Assembly (NCBI GenBank): GCA_025210175.1
Contig: JAOASF010000171.1
Coordinates: forward strand, 1 to 46,072
DNA: 46,072 nt
Direction of reading: 5' to 3'
From: Crocinitomicaceae bacterium
Lineage (GTDB): Bacteria; Bacteroidota; Bacteroidia; Flavobacteriales_D; Crocinitomicaceae
This document shows positions 1 through 9,166 of this stretch, piece by piece (position 1 is the first letter of the stretch; every line of letters starts with the position of its first letter). The notes beneath the pieces were generated by a model. It did not search any database. It saw nothing but the letters and a program-made list of their open reading frames with translations, and was not told the DNA's origin. The position numbers and the translations under genes were made by a program.

Positions 1-51
1 AATTTAACCGACGGAAATATCCGCATTACCTTTTTTACCACAAATGAGTGA
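1..51 (+). CDS. possible 3' end of an upstream coding region
   Basis: Frame 1 is open from the window edge to a TGA at 49-51 and would end in NLTDGNIRITFFTTNE. Frame 3 is also open, to 47, so the reading frame is not certain. The piece is too short to assign to a family. It is listed only because the next gene begins about 38 bases further on in the same direction. Confidence 0.25.
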   Translation, partial: NLTDGNIRITFFTTNE

Positions 52-88
52 ACTTAGTTGTTTACTTAGCAGAATCAATTCGAAAGAA

Positions 89-775
89 ATGGGAAAACGC
101 ATATTAATAACCGGTTCAACGGGAATGGTGGGAAAGGGAGTTTTATTGCAATGTTTGCAAAATAGCTCAATCGAGGAGGTGGTTGTAGTCAATCGTTCCA
201 AACTAGGAATGGAGCATTCTAAATTGACAGAAGTTCTGCTAAGTGACTTCTCGAACCCAGATTCTATTCAAGAGCAACTGGGAAAAATTGATGCTTGTTT
301 TTACTGTATGGGAGTTAGTTCTGCCGGAATGAATGAGGAGAAATTTTCTGCACTTACCTTTGATTTTGCGAAGGCTTTTGCTGATGTTTTATATGCCAAT
401 AATCCAGAAATGACTGTGGTTTATGTTTCTGGTCAAGGTACAGACAGTTCAGAAAAAGGTCGAATCATGTGGGCGAGGGTAAAAGGGAAAACGGAAAATT
501 ATTTCTTCGACAAAGGTTTTAAATCAGCCTATGCCTTCCGCCCGGGTATCATCTTGCCTGAAAATGGACTGCGCTCGAGAACCACTCTTTATAATGTAGG
601 ATACGTCATTTTAACTCCATTTTTCCCACTGCTTCGTAAAATGAAAAGTGTTACCACGACAACGCGTTTGGGAAATGCGATGATTGCAACTTTGATCGAA
701 CAAAGCGAGAGAAAGATTGTGGAAAATGAGGGAATCAATGAATTAGCGAATAAACTAGAAAAACATGACAGGTAA
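89..775 (+). CDS. NAD(P)-binding Rossmann-fold protein (atypical short-chain dehydrogenase/epimerase-like)
   Basis: The product is about 228 residues. It opens with a beta strand and a glycine-rich dinucleotide loop (ILITGSTGMVGKG), the signature of extended or atypical short-chain dehydrogenases. A YVSGQGTDSSEKG stretch followed by a lysine-containing helix sits where the family has its Ser/Lys region, and a RPGIILPENG segment matches epimerase-like proteins. I chose the ATG at 89 because it puts the Rossmann strand at the N-terminus; an ATG at 44 in the same frame would add 15 residues with no family resemblance. The last 11 bases overlap the next gene, so the two are probably translated together. 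The substrate is unknown. Confidence 0.75.
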   Translation: MGKRILITGSTGMVGKGVLLQCLQNSSIEEVVVVNRSKLGMEHSKLTEVLLSDFSNPDSIQEQLGKIDACFYCMGVSSAGMNEEKFSALTFDFAKAFADVLYANNPEMTVVYVSGQGTDSSEKGRIMWARVKGKTENYFFDKGFKSAYAFRPGIILPENGLRSRTTLYNVGYVILTPFFPLLRKMKSVTTTTRLGNAMIATLIEQSERKIVENEGINELANKLEKHDR

Positions 776-1805
776 ACAGTTTGGTGCGAAATTGACAAAA
801 CAGCAAATAGGTGAATATGAAAGCTCTCCAAATTGGAAACATGGGGAGTTCCAAAACTTAGAAAACACACCTATGGAGTTTTCGCTGCGTGACATGCCAC
901 GAATGTTGTACAAGCAGTTTACGCCAAGTCAGAACAAAACTCCAAAATCTCCATTGAAAGTTTTGAAGTTGAATCCCGATTTTAATGAAGGGATGGAAAC
1001 GAAAATGATTTGGTATGGCCATTCCGTTATGCTGATTAGAATGAATGGTATGAACATTTTAATTGACCCGATGTTTGGACCGAACGCAGCACCGATATCT
1101 CCTTTTCCAGCCAAGCGTTTTTCGCAAAATACATTGGATATTATCGATGAACTGCCCGAAATAGACCTAGTACTTCAAACCCATGATCACTACGACCATT
1201 TAGATTTAGCGAGTATCAAGAAGTTAAAAGGCAAGGTTAAAAAGTTTTTTGTGGCTTTGGGTGTGAAACGACATTTGGTACACTGGGGTGTCGATGAAGA
1301 TAGCATTCAAGAATTTGATTGGTGGGACCAACAAGAGTTGGGTGGAATACATTTTCACTTTACACCAACGCGCCATTTTTCAGGAAGAGGATTAAAGGAT
1401 CGCTTCAAATCACTTTGGGGTGGATGGGTTCTTAAAGGACCAAATGAAAACATTTGGTTTAGTGGGGATGGTGGTTATGGAAAACACTTTGCCGAAATCG
1501 GTAATCGATTGGGTCCATTTGACTTTGCAATGATGGAATGTGGTCAGTACAATGATGATTGGCCGTTGATTCATTTGTTTCCCGAACAAGCCATTCAAGC
1601 AGCTATTGACGCTAAGGCTAAAAAGGTAATGCCGGTGCATTGGGCTGGTTTTTCACTTTCCTACCAGCATAATTGGTACGAACCTGCAGTTGAGTTTAAA
1701 CGGCATGCAATGGAGAAAGGAATTGAATTTTTATTGCCGCGAATAGGTGAGGAGTTTCAGTTGAATTCTCACTTTCAATTGAACTGGTGGGAAATGTTGG
1801 GCTAG
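765..1805 (+). CDS. MBL-fold metallohydrolase, NAPE-PLD-like
   Basis: This 346-residue protein has the metallo-beta-lactamase fold. Near residue 140 it carries the zinc-binding motif THDHYDHLD (HxHxDH). Later metal ligands are likely in the RHFSGRG region, in GDGGYGKHF and in the final HWAGF. The order and spacing, with an N-terminal segment rich in charged residues before the WYGHSVMLI strand, match the N-acylphosphatidylethanolamine phospholipase D / UlaG-like branch. It has no signal peptide, so it is probably cytoplasmic. The start codon lies inside the previous gene (11-base overlap). The exact substrate cannot be read from the sequence; lipid phosphodiester hydrolysis is an inference from the family. 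Confidence 0.8.
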   Translation: MTGKQFGAKLTKQQIGEYESSPNWKHGEFQNLENTPMEFSLRDMPRMLYKQFTPSQNKTPKSPLKVLKLNPDFNEGMETKMIWYGHSVMLIRMNGMNILIDPMFGPNAAPISPFPAKRFSQNTLDIIDELPEIDLVLQTHDHYDHLDLASIKKLKGKVKKFFVALGVKRHLVHWGVDEDSIQEFDWWDQQELGGIHFHFTPTRHFSGRGLKDRFKSLWGGWVLKGPNENIWFSGDGGYGKHFAEIGNRLGPFDFAMMECGQYNDDWPLIHLFPEQAIQAAIDAKAKKVMPVHWAGFSLSYQHNWYEPAVEFKRHAMEKGIEFLLPRIGEEFQLNSHFQLNWWEMLG

Positions 1806-1930
1806 CGAAGTACCACTTAAAGTAGCGTACTTGAATTAAATTTCTAGTGGAAATCTGGCGTCTTTTCCGTAAATTGAAAGCAGAAAACTATCCCTTCCAT
1901 ACTCGCTTGCATTAATTGATCCTTCTAGCT

Positions 1931-1963
1931 ACTGATTGAGTATTTACCCTAAATACAATCAGT
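1931..1963 (+). promoter_or_regulatory. large hairpin immediately before the start codon
   Basis: ACTGATT (1931-1937) and GTATTTA (1940-1946) pair with TAAATAC (1950-1956) and AATCAGT (1957-1963). This gives 14 base pairs with a two-base bulge and a CCC loop. It ends one base before the ATG at 1965 and has no T run after it, so it is not a normal terminator. It may be a translational control hairpin or a dyad operator. Confidence 0.55.
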
Positions 1964-1964
1964 T

Positions 1965-2975
1965 ATGAAAAGTTGCTTTACACCACAGGCGAAGGTTTTC
2001 TGGGCGAAAACCTTGCATCAGTTATCACTATTTCTAATCTTCACTTTATCTGTAAATCTGCTCACTGCTCGGACGTATTATGTGACGTATTCTGGTGATT
2101 CGGGTACTGGGTCTTTGCGTCATGCATTGAATCTTGCGGCCAACAGTCCAGGAGAAGATATTATTGAATTCTCTATAGGTTCGGGTGTACAATACTTAGA
2201 GTTATCACAACCGTTGTTTGTGCCATCTGGCGTATTTATCGATGGCATGTCGCAACCAGGATATACCGGATTACCCTTGATTCATTTTATTGGTTCAGGT
2301 TACATCCGTATCGAGAACGCAGAGCAAGTGGTGATTGAATCTTTGGATTTGAGTGAAACAAGCTCTGATTATGCAATTTGGTTGAAGGATGTGTACAATT
2401 GTTCGGTTCTACATTCCAATTTGAGTGGACATAAGTATGGAGTTTTTTCCCAAGCCAAAAGTGCAGCGTGTCACTTTGTAGGCAATCGTATTTATGGTTG
2501 CGACTATGGAATTTATGTAGAAGGGCCGCATCAAGATATGTTAGTGGCCGACAATGATTTTGCCAGTTTTCTAAATGAAGGCATCTACAGTACAGACCGC
2601 TTGCTTGTGGAGCTTGATGGAAACAAATTTCATTCCCAGAATGGCATCGGTTCAAGGGTAATAGGGCTACCATTGGAACACAAAGTTAAAGAGTCACCAG
2701 TAAGTTCTTCTCGCGTAAGAATGTTGCGATTTGATGCCTACACCTTCGCTCTTTTGAAGGGAGAAAATGAAAAGAGTTATGGATTGATTTTCTCAGGACC
2801 TGCCCAAAAGGTTGCAGATTACATGTTGGTTCATTCATCCGGTAGAGTTGTGGTTTCAGGTAAAATTGAAGCGAACTCGAATGAATTGGTAAAGTTAGCA
2901 CTTGAGCCGGGAGAGTATAACCTCTTCGTTCGATGCGGAGGAGGGGTGAAAATGCTGGAGGTTATTGCAGATTAA
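1965..2975 (+). CDS. secreted right-handed beta-helix-like protein
   Basis: The 336-residue product starts with a signal peptide (hydrophobic LSLFLIFTLSVNLLTA, cleavage probably near residue 35). It then shows the motif SGDSGTGSLRHALNLAA followed by DIIEFSIG, which in Bacteroidetes surface proteins opens a parallel beta-helix (CSLREAI-like). Residues about 100-230 contain repeated strand-turn units (VVIESLDLS, CSVLHSNLSGHKYGVF, HFVGNRIYGCDYGIYVEG, MLVADNDF) typical of such a helix. The C-terminal 90 residues look like a small beta domain, but I see no clear T9SS sorting consensus. A hairpin directly precedes the start and a terminator follows. The function is unknown; it may be a carbohydrate-binding or adhesive surface protein. 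Confidence 0.7.
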   Translation: MKSCFTPQAKVFWAKTLHQLSLFLIFTLSVNLLTARTYYVTYSGDSGTGSLRHALNLAANSPGEDIIEFSIGSGVQYLELSQPLFVPSGVFIDGMSQPGYTGLPLIHFIGSGYIRIENAEQVVIESLDLSETSSDYAIWLKDVYNCSVLHSNLSGHKYGVFSQAKSAACHFVGNRIYGCDYGIYVEGPHQDMLVADNDFASFLNEGIYSTDRLLVELDGNKFHSQNGIGSRVIGLPLEHKVKESPVSSSRVRMLRFDAYTFALLKGENEKSYGLIFSGPAQKVADYMLVHSSGRVVVSGKIEANSNELVKLALEPGEYNLFVRCGGGVKMLEVIAD

Positions 2976-3003
2976 ACCTTGAAAAAATATAGTACTAGTG
3001 GAC

Positions 3004-3033
3004 AAGGGGCTGATTATGTATTGGCTCCTTTTT
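3004..3033 (+). terminator. intrinsic terminator of the beta-helix gene
   Basis: AAGGGGC (3004-3010) pairs with GCTCCTT (3024-3030), one G-U pair included, and is followed by a short T run. The loop is long (13 bases), so it is weaker than the terminator facing it. Confidence 0.5.
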
Positions 3034-3037
3034 GCAT

Positions 3038-3061
3038 AAAAAAAGGAGGCCTAAACCTCCT
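3038..3061 (-). terminator. intrinsic terminator of tpx
   Basis: Read on the minus strand, AGGAGG, a six-base loop and CCTCCT are followed by a run of seven or more T. It lies just after the tpx stop codon. Confidence 0.8.
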
Positions 3062-3067
3062 CTTGTA

Positions 3068-3568
3068 TTATTTCAACGCTGCTAATGCGGCATCGTAATT
3101 GGGTTCTAATGGAATGTCCGGAATCAATTCGTTGTGAACAACTGTTCCGTTTTCATCAAGAACTACAATGGCACGGGCGTGAAGATTTTTTAATATACCA
3201 TCCTCCATATTTACGCCATAAGTTCTTCCAAACTCACCCGTTGAGTAATCCGAAAGGTTGACAACGTTTTCAATTCCCTCAGCTCCGCAAAAACGGGATT
3301 GAGCGAATGGTAAATCACGTGAAATGCACAAAATGGCTGTGTTTTCGAATTCTGCAGCACGTTTGTTGAACGTTCTTACAGAGGTAGCACACGTTCCTGT
3401 GTCGATACTCGGAAAAATATTTAGGACCACTCGTTTCCCAGCATATTTAGAAAGGTCAACTGGTTGAAGATCTTTCCCGATCAATTCAAAATTAGGAGCC
3501 TTTGTTCCTACTTGAGGAAGCTCACCATTGGTAATAACGGTTCTATCACCGTGTTTGATTGTAGCCAT
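3068..3568 (-). CDS. tpx: thiol peroxidase (Tpx, atypical 2-Cys peroxiredoxin)
   Basis: This 166-residue cytoplasmic enzyme reduces hydroperoxides with electrons from thioredoxin. It matches the family length (about 165-168). The peroxidatic cysteine is C60 in DTGTCATS and the resolving cysteine is C94 in SRFCGAEG, the spacing of E. coli Tpx (61/95). The ATG at 3568 (MATIKHGD) fits the family start; the open frame extends ten codons upstream but without similarity. It lies 22 bases after the MFS gene on the same strand, so the two may share a transcript. A strong terminator follows. Confidence 0.93.
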   Translation of the reverse strand: MATIKHGDRTVITNGELPQVGTKAPNFELIGKDLQPVDLSKYAGKRVVLNIFPSIDTGTCATSVRTFNKRAAEFENTAILCISRDLPFAQSRFCGAEGIENVVNLSDYSTGEFGRTYGVNMEDGILKNLHARAIVVLDENGTVVHNELIPDIPLEPNYDAALAALK

Positions 3569-3590
3569 TTTATTCTTTTTTATAAAAACG

Positions 3591-4811
3591 TTAAACAATT
3601 TCTTTTGTTCGGTTGTCGAGCTTCATGGTTCGCAGGAATACCAGCAAGCCCACAATACACAATCCTGTAAAGAACCACCAAGTTAATGGATAACCATAGA
3701 AATGAATCAATTGCATTCCAGAGTTATGTCCCAAAATATGTGAAATGGAAAAGGAGAGTGTATACAAGCCCATGTATTGTCCAAGTTTCCCTCGTTTTGC
3801 TCTTTCCATAGCAAAGGCGTTTGCAAATGGAAAGGCATACATTTCTCCAATACTCATCCAAAACATTCCAATCCATAACCACCCCGTCCAATGATTTAAA
3901 TTAAAGACAAGGAAGGAGATGAGTAGCATCAAAACCCCTAGAGATGCAAAGTACAATGGATGCTTTTTACGTGCCTCTAAATATTTTATTAAGGGCATTT
4001 CAAAAACAAATACTAATAGTCCATTGAAGCCCATCAATAGCCCAATAACCTCTTCGCTTAAATGATAGGACTGTCGATAATACAAGGGAACCGTTGAGAA
4101 GTATTGTAAAAAGATAAATCCGAAGAGCATGACACCAAGAGCAAAAAGGAGGTAAACTCTGTCCTTGTATGCCGACTCTGCCTTGGTGGTATCTTGTTCC
4201 TCTTGTTGATTGATCGCCTTTTTGGGATTGAGTTTCAGAATTAACAAAAGAGCCGCAAGTGTGCAGGTTACACCGTCTACCCAAAAGAGTGCTCCATAGC
4301 CACCATATGAAATGAGAAAACCTCCCAAAGCAGGTCCAACTGAAAATCCTAGGTTAATCGCCAAGCGAATCAAGGAAAGACTTCTGGTTTGGTTTTCGGG
4401 TTTGCTATAGGCGCGTAAGGCTACAAACATGGCTGGTCGAAAAATGTCGGCCGCCAACATCACGATGAATACCATAAAGGAAATGGCGTAAATATTCGTT
4501 GGGTATTGCGCAATGGTAAACAATACACCCGAAGCAAAAAGGGAGAAGACCATGGTTTTGTAGGAACCAATTTTGTCATTTAAGTACCCTCCCAACCAAG
4601 ATCCACCAACGGACCCCAAACCAAAGGCCGACATGACCCAGGCAACATTCTCCAAAGAGAATCCTCTATCCTCCGTAAGGTAGAGGGATAAAAAAGGAAT
4701 AACCATGGTTCCTGCACGGTTGATCAAAGTCAACAGGGCGAGCCACCAAACTTCCTTCGACAGTCCTTTAAAAGAACTGATATAAAACGATGACATACTT
4801 TTAATAGTCAT
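3591..4811 (-). CDS. MFS transporter
   Basis: The 406-residue inner-membrane protein has about twelve hydrophobic segments. The loop after the second helix carries GGSWLGGYLNDKIGSYKTM, the MFS signature (G-x-LaDrxGxkxxl). A central charged cytoplasmic loop (KAINQQEEQDTTKAESAYKDRVY) separates the two six-helix halves. The size suggests a DHA1-type drug or metabolite exporter, but the substrate cannot be told. An alternative start is the ATG at 4796, five codons in. It lies just ahead of tpx on the same strand; no obvious -7 box was found upstream. Confidence 0.85.
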   Translation of the reverse strand: MTIKSMSSFYISSFKGLSKEVWWLALLTLINRAGTMVIPFLSLYLTEDRGFSLENVAWVMSAFGLGSVGGSWLGGYLNDKIGSYKTMVFSLFASGVLFTIAQYPTNIYAISFMVFIVMLAADIFRPAMFVALRAYSKPENQTRSLSLIRLAINLGFSVGPALGGFLISYGGYGALFWVDGVTCTLAALLLILKLNPKKAINQQEEQDTTKAESAYKDRVYLLFALGVMLFGFIFLQYFSTVPLYYRQSYHLSEEVIGLLMGFNGLLVFVFEMPLIKYLEARKKHPLYFASLGVLMLLISFLVFNLNHWTGWLWIGMFWMSIGEMYAFPFANAFAMERAKRGKLGQYMGLYTLSFSISHILGHNSGMQLIHFYGYPLTWWFFTGLCIVGLLVFLRTMKLDNRTKEIV

Positions 4812-4896
4812 ATTGTGAATTTACTTGTTTTCCCATCACGAGATTGGGAAAGGTTTATCAATTGTTTTTATAGGTGATAGAGAACCTTGATGCAAC

Positions 4897-4927
4897 AAAA
4901 AAGCCGCTTGTCAATGACGAGCGGCTT
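4897..4927 (-). terminator. intrinsic terminator of sucAB
   Basis: A 12-bp stem (4901-4912 with 4916-4927, one wobble) has a three-base loop. On the minus strand it is followed by a T run (plus-strand A run 4897-4902). It lies 20 bases after the sucB stop. Confidence 0.88.
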
Positions 4928-4947
4928 CTTGCTTTGGTATCTTCATT

Positions 4948-6213
4948 TTAAAGACCAAGTAAAACTGCGTGTGGATCTTTCGCTCCGAACAACATTCTTT
5001 CTGGGTTCTCTAACATTTCTTTCACTTTTACCAAGAAGCTCACTGATTCTTTACCGTCAATGATTCTGTGATCGTACGACAATGCGAGATACATAATCGG
5101 ACGAATCTTGACCTCTCCGTTGATGGCTACTGGGCGCTCAACAATGTTATGCATTCCCAAAATCGCCGATTGAGGAGGGTTGATGATTGGCGTTGACATC
5201 ATCGAACCGAATACACCACCGTTGGTGATGGTAAAGGTTCCACCTGTCATTTCGTCTGGAGTGATTTTCCCGTCGCGAGCTTTAATTGCCAAACGCTTGA
5301 TTTCCTTTTCAATTTCGGCCAAGCTCATTTGTTCGGCATTGCGAACAACTGGTACCATTAGTCCTTTTGGAGATGAAACGGCAATACCGATATCTGCATA
5401 ATCGTGGAAGACCATTTCGTTTCCTTCGATTTGCGCATTTACTGCAGGATACAAATTCAAGGCTTCAGTAACCGCTTTGGTGAAGAAGGACATGAATCCT
5501 AGGTTCACTTCGTGGTGCTTCGCGAATTGATCCTTGTATTTTGAACGAAGGTCCATGATTGGTTGCATGTCTACTTCGTTAAATGTCGTCAACATCGCAG
5601 TCTCAGATTTCACCGCAACAAGGCGTTCAGCCACTTTACGACGAAGCATGGACATACGCTCACGTTTTTGGTCGCGTGTTCCACCCCAACCTTGAACATT
5701 AGACGCATCAAATCCACCTGAAAGAGCCGCCAAAACATCTTGTTTTGTAATGCGACCGTCTTTTCCTGTAGCTTTTACTTGATTTGCCTGAACTCCGTTT
5801 TCGTTCATCATTTTAGCTGCAGCAACAGAAGGAGTTCCTGAAGCGTATGATGTTTTTTCGTTTACTGGTCCTGGGTTTGGAGCTGGAGTTGCTGCAGGTG
5901 CCTTCTCTTTTGCAGGAGCTGGCGCTGCTTCTTCTTTAACTTCTTCTTTTTTCGGTGCTCCCGCTGGTGCTTCAGCAGAAGTATCGATTAAACAAACTAC
6001 TTGTCCAACTGCAACTACATCACCTTCCTCTGCTTTCAGAGTGATGATTCCAGATTCTTCAGCTGGCAATTCCAAGGTCGCCTTGTCAGAATCAACTTCA
6101 GCAATTGCTTGGTCTTTTTCTACATAATCTCCATCTGAAACCAACCATTGTGCGATTTCTACTTCTGAGATGGATTCGCCCGGTGAAGGGACTTTCATTT
6201 CTAATACTGACAT
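4948..6213 (-). CDS. sucB: 2-oxoglutarate dehydrogenase E2, dihydrolipoyllysine succinyltransferase
   Basis: E2 core of the 2-oxoglutarate dehydrogenase complex of the citric acid cycle; it transfers the succinyl group to CoA. In order: one lipoyl domain (residues 1-75; lipoyl Lys K44 in DSDKA), an Ala/Pro/Lys/Glu-rich linker (about 80-120), an E3-binding domain (about 122-165, PSVAAAKMM...[12 protein letters not shown]), and the catalytic acyltransferase domain ending with SYDHRIIDG (active H382 and D386). The 421-residue length is normal. It starts 18 bases after sucA and is surely co-transcribed with it. The E3 subunit (lpd) is not in the window. Confidence 0.97.
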   Translation of the reverse strand: MSVLEMKVPSPGESISEVEIAQWLVSDGDYVEKDQAIAEVDSDKATLELPAEESGIITLKAEEGDVVAVGQVVCLIDTSAEAPAGAPKKEEVKEEAAPAPAKEKAPAATPAPNPGPVNEKTSYASGTPSVAAAKMMNENGVQANQVKATGKDGRITKQDVLAALSGGFDASNVQGWGGTRDQKRERMSMLRRKVAERLVAVKSETAMLTTFNEVDMQPIMDLRSKYKDQFAKHHEVNLGFMSFFTKAVTEALNLYPAVNAQIEGNEMVFHDYADIGIAVSSPKGLMVPVVRNAEQMSLAEIEKEIKRLAIKARDGKITPDEMTGGTFTITNGGVFGSMMSTPIINPPQSAILGMHNIVERPVAINGEVKIRPIMYLALSYDHRIIDGKESVSFLVKVKEMLENPERMLFGAKDPHAVLLGL

Positions 6214-6231
6214 ATAGATAGTTTGTATCGA

Positions 6232-8952
6232 CTATTTTACATTAACCGTTGCGTAGGCAAAAATTTGCTCGTACAAGGCTTTCAATCTTCTTTCGTGCAA
6301 TTTCTTCGATCCTTCAGCTGCTGCTGGTGTTGCAGGACGAGTAATTCCAACTACTGGTTTTTCGCGCAAGTTCATTGCGATGTATGACCAAGCTCCCATG
6401 TTTGCAGGTTCTTCCTGTGCCCAAATCCAGTTTTTCGCATCAGCGTATTTCGCATAGATTGTTTCCAACTGTGTTTTTGGCAATGGGTAGATTTGTTCCA
6501 AACGAACGAAGGCCATGTTTTCAGCACCCATTTCCTGTGCTTTTTCCTTCATTTCATAATAGAACTTACCTGAACAAAGAACTACTGTGTCTACATTTTT
6601 TGCATTTGCTGTTGGATCATCCAATACTTCTTGGAAAGTTCCTGTTGCCAATTCATCCAAAGTCGAAACGGCAGCTGGGTAACGCAACAACATTTTTGGC
6701 GAGAATACGACCAATGGTTTGCGGAAAGGACGAGCCAATTGTCTTCTCAACAAGTGGAAGTGGTTCGCTGGAGTGGATGTATTTGCAACCTGAATATTGT
6801 ATTCAGCACATTGTTGCAAGAAACGCTCCATACGACCTGAAGAGTGTTCTGCCCCTTGACCTTCGTAACCGTGTGGTAACAACATCGTCAAACCAGACTG
6901 TGTGCTCCACTTGTCTTCACCCGCTGTGATGAATTGGTCAATCATAATTTGAGCTCCATTGAAGAAGTCTCCAAATTGTGCTTCCCAAATGGTTAACCCG
7001 TTCGGCGTTGCCAAAGAGTAACCATATTCAAAACCAAGAACGGCGTATTCAGACAACAAAGAATTGTAAATGGAGAATTCAGCTTGTTTGTCAGATAGAC
7101 CATTTAAGGTGATGATTTCTTCCTCTGTGTCTTCTGTCTTAACAACAGCGTGACGGTGTGAGAAAGTTCCACGCTCCACATCTTGTCCGGAAATTCGAAT
7201 AGGGTGGCCATCCTCCAAAAGGGTTGCATAAGCCAACATTTCCGCTGAACCCCAATCCAATTTATCTTCAGTGATTGCCGCTAGACGATCGTCGAAGATT
7301 TTCGAAATTTTTCGGATATATTTTTTCCCTTCAGGAAGGGTTGCTAATTTCTTTCCTAGCTCCAATAATTTTCCTTTCTCAAACGAAGTGTCTGGAGAAG
7401 TCTTGAAGTCTTCTGGTGTGCTTTTTCTGTATCCTTCCCAAGTTTTGCTCAAGAAATCCCATACGACCGCTTTTTCTGCCTGACGAGATTTTTCGAATTC
7501 TGCTTCCAATTCTTCTTTGTAAGCATTTTCCATCTCTTTCGCCGCGTCCTTCGTCAAGATTCCTTGTGCCTCCAATTCCTTGAAGTAGATATCTTTTGGA
7601 TTTGGGTGGTTCTTGATCAAGTTGTACAAGTTCGGTTGGGTAAACTTAGGCTCATCACCTTCGTTGTGACCGTATTTTCTGTAGCACAATAAGTCGATGA
7701 AAATGTCGCGGTTAAACTGTTGACGGTACTCAATTGCCATTTGAAGGGTTTGAACCACAGCCTCTACATCATCTCCATTCACGTGGAATACTGGGGACAA
7801 GGTTGTTTTTGCAACATCCGTACAGTAAGTCGACGAACGAGCGTCCAAATAATTGGTTGTAAAACCAACTTGGTTATTCACTACAATGTGTATGGTTCCA
7901 CCAGCGCGGTATCCATCCAATTGAGCCATTTGTATCACTTCATAAACCACACCTTGACCCGCAATGGCAGCATCGCCGTGTACCATAATTGGACAAACCT
8001 TTTTTTCATCCTTATACAGGTGATCTATTTTGGCACGAGCAATACCTTGAACTACTGGATCTACTGCTTCTAGGTGAGAAGGGTTTGGAGATAAGGTCAA
8101 ACCAACTTTTTTCCCTCCTTTTGTTGTGATTTCAGAAGTAAAACCTTGATGGTATTTTACGTCACCATCAAAATCGTCTTCGTCAAATTCTTTTCCTTCG
8201 AACTCCGACAGAATGTCTCTTGCTGGTTTTTCGAAGATATTCGTCAAGGTGTTCAAGCGTCCGCGGTGGGCCATACCCATTACGAAATACTCAACGCCTA
8301 AATCTGCTCCTTTTTCAATCAAGCCATTCAAACCAGGAATAAGGGCTTCACCACCTTCAATTGAGAAGCGCTTTTGACCAACGAATTTTTTTCCCAAAAA
8401 AGCCTCAAAATTGGTCGCTCTATTAAGGTTCGAAAAAATATTGATCTTGTCTTCTTTGCTGTATTGAGGTCGGTTGGTTAACTCGATCTGTTTGCGGAAC
8501 CATCCCAATCTTTCCGGGTCGCGAATGTACATGTACTCGATACCTATCGATTGACAATAGGTTTCTTCCAAGTCTTTGATAATGTCGCGCAAGGTTGCAG
8601 GTCCTATTCCTACTTCAGACCCCGATTGAAAAACGGTGTCTAAATCTTTTTCGTCCAAACCGAAGTTGGCCAAATCAAGAGTGGGAGAGTATTTTCTTCT
8701 CTCGCGAACGGGGTTCGTTTTCGTGAACAAGTGCCCTCGAACACGATATCCGTTAATAAGGTTCAAAACTTTGAATTCTTTCTGAACGTTTTCTGGAACT
8801 TCTCCCTCCTCGAAATTGGTTCTAGCGAAATCAAATCCTTCAAAGAATTTTTGCCAACCAATATCCACGCTTTCAGGGTCTTTTCGGTACTCCTGATAGA
8901 GGTGATCAATAGCGTTTACATCTGCATTTCCGACGTACGAAACTTTATCCAT
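6232..8952 (-). CDS. sucA: 2-oxoglutarate dehydrogenase E1 component
   Basis: The 906-residue thiamine-diphosphate enzyme decarboxylates 2-oxoglutarate and passes the succinyl group to the lipoyl arm of SucB. The N-terminal segment (YVGNADVNAIDHLYQEYRKDP) is the peripheral region typical of SucA. MGMAHRGRLNTLTN, HGDAAIAGQGVVYE and VNNQVGFTT mark the ThDP-binding core, and GYEGQGAEHSSGRMERFLQ with PANHFHLLRRQ marks the C-terminal transketolase-like half. I chose the ATG at 8952 (MDKVSYVG); the frame continues to a TTG at 8967, which is less likely. It is the first gene of the sucA-sucB operon. Confidence 0.97.
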   Translation of the reverse strand: MDKVSYVGNADVNAIDHLYQEYRKDPESVDIGWQKFFEGFDFARTNFEEGEVPENVQKEFKVLNLINGYRVRGHLFTKTNPVRERRKYSPTLDLANFGLDEKDLDTVFQSGSEVGIGPATLRDIIKDLEETYCQSIGIEYMYIRDPERLGWFRKQIELTNRPQYSKEDKINIFSNLNRATNFEAFLGKKFVGQKRFSIEGGEALIPGLNGLIEKGADLGVEYFVMGMAHRGRLNTLTNIFEKPARDILSEFEGKEFDEDDFDGDVKYHQGFTSEITTKGGKKVGLTLSPNPSHLEAVDPVVQGIARAKIDHLYKDEKKVCPIMVHGDAAIAGQGVVYEVIQMAQLDGYRAGGTIHIVVNNQVGFTTNYLDARSSTYCTDVAKTTLSPVFHVNGDDVEAVVQTLQMAIEYRQQFNRDIFIDLLCYRKYGHNEGDEPKFTQPNLYNLIKNHPNPKDIYFKELEAQGILTKDAAKEMENAYKEELEAEFEKSRQAEKAVVWDFLSKTWEGYRKSTPEDFKTSPDTSFEKGKLLELGKKLATLPEGKKYIRKISKIFDDRLAAITEDKLDWGSAEMLAYATLLEDGHPIRISGQDVERGTFSHRHAVVKTEDTEEEIITLNGLSDKQAEFSIYNSLLSEYAVLGFEYGYSLATPNGLTIWEAQFGDFFNGAQIMIDQFITAGEDKWSTQSGLTMLLPHGYEGQGAEHSSGRMERFLQQCAEYNIQVANTSTPANHFHLLRRQLARPFRKPLVVFSPKMLLRYPAAVSTLDELATGTFQEVLDDPTANAKNVDTVVLCSGKFYYEMKEKAQEMGAENMAFVRLEQIYPLPKTQLETIYAKYADAKNWIWAQEEPANMGAWSYIAMNLREKPVVGITRPATPAAAEGSKKLHERRLKALYEQIFAYATVNVK

Positions 8953-8977
8953 TTTATTTGGGCTCAATTTGGAAGTG

Positions 8978-8985
8978 CAAATTTA
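8978..8985 (-). promoter_or_regulatory. -7 box of the sucAB promoter
   Basis: On the minus strand the sequence reads TAAATTTG, matching the Bacteroidetes TAnnTTTG box, 25 bases before the sucA ATG. No clear -33 TTG is present at the usual distance. Confidence 0.5.
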
Positions 8986-9166
8986 AAGAAATAATAGAGC
9001 GTCAGTAGCTTTTTTACTGGATAAATTCAGTGAGAATGAGGGTGATTCTGTGAAGTTTTACGCACGGAAAATTGTAATCCTAATTCATAATATCTCCCTC
9101 CGAACTTCAGATTGTTGTGAGAACAATGGGAGAATTGTGCAGGATTATCTCTTGAGAGATGAGAGT

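Noticed and set aside
1814-1835. AAGTAC/GTACTT dyad after the metallohydrolase gene
   Set aside because: The stem is short, the loop long and there is no T run; probably chance.
6375-6929. Plus-strand open frame of 184 residues
   Set aside because: It is antisense to the conserved C-terminal part of sucA; composition and lack of motifs mark it as a shadow.
9140-9160. Small dyad ATCTCT/AGAGAT after the histidine decarboxylase gene
   Set aside because: Only six base pairs and no T run on the minus strand, so not a convincing terminator.
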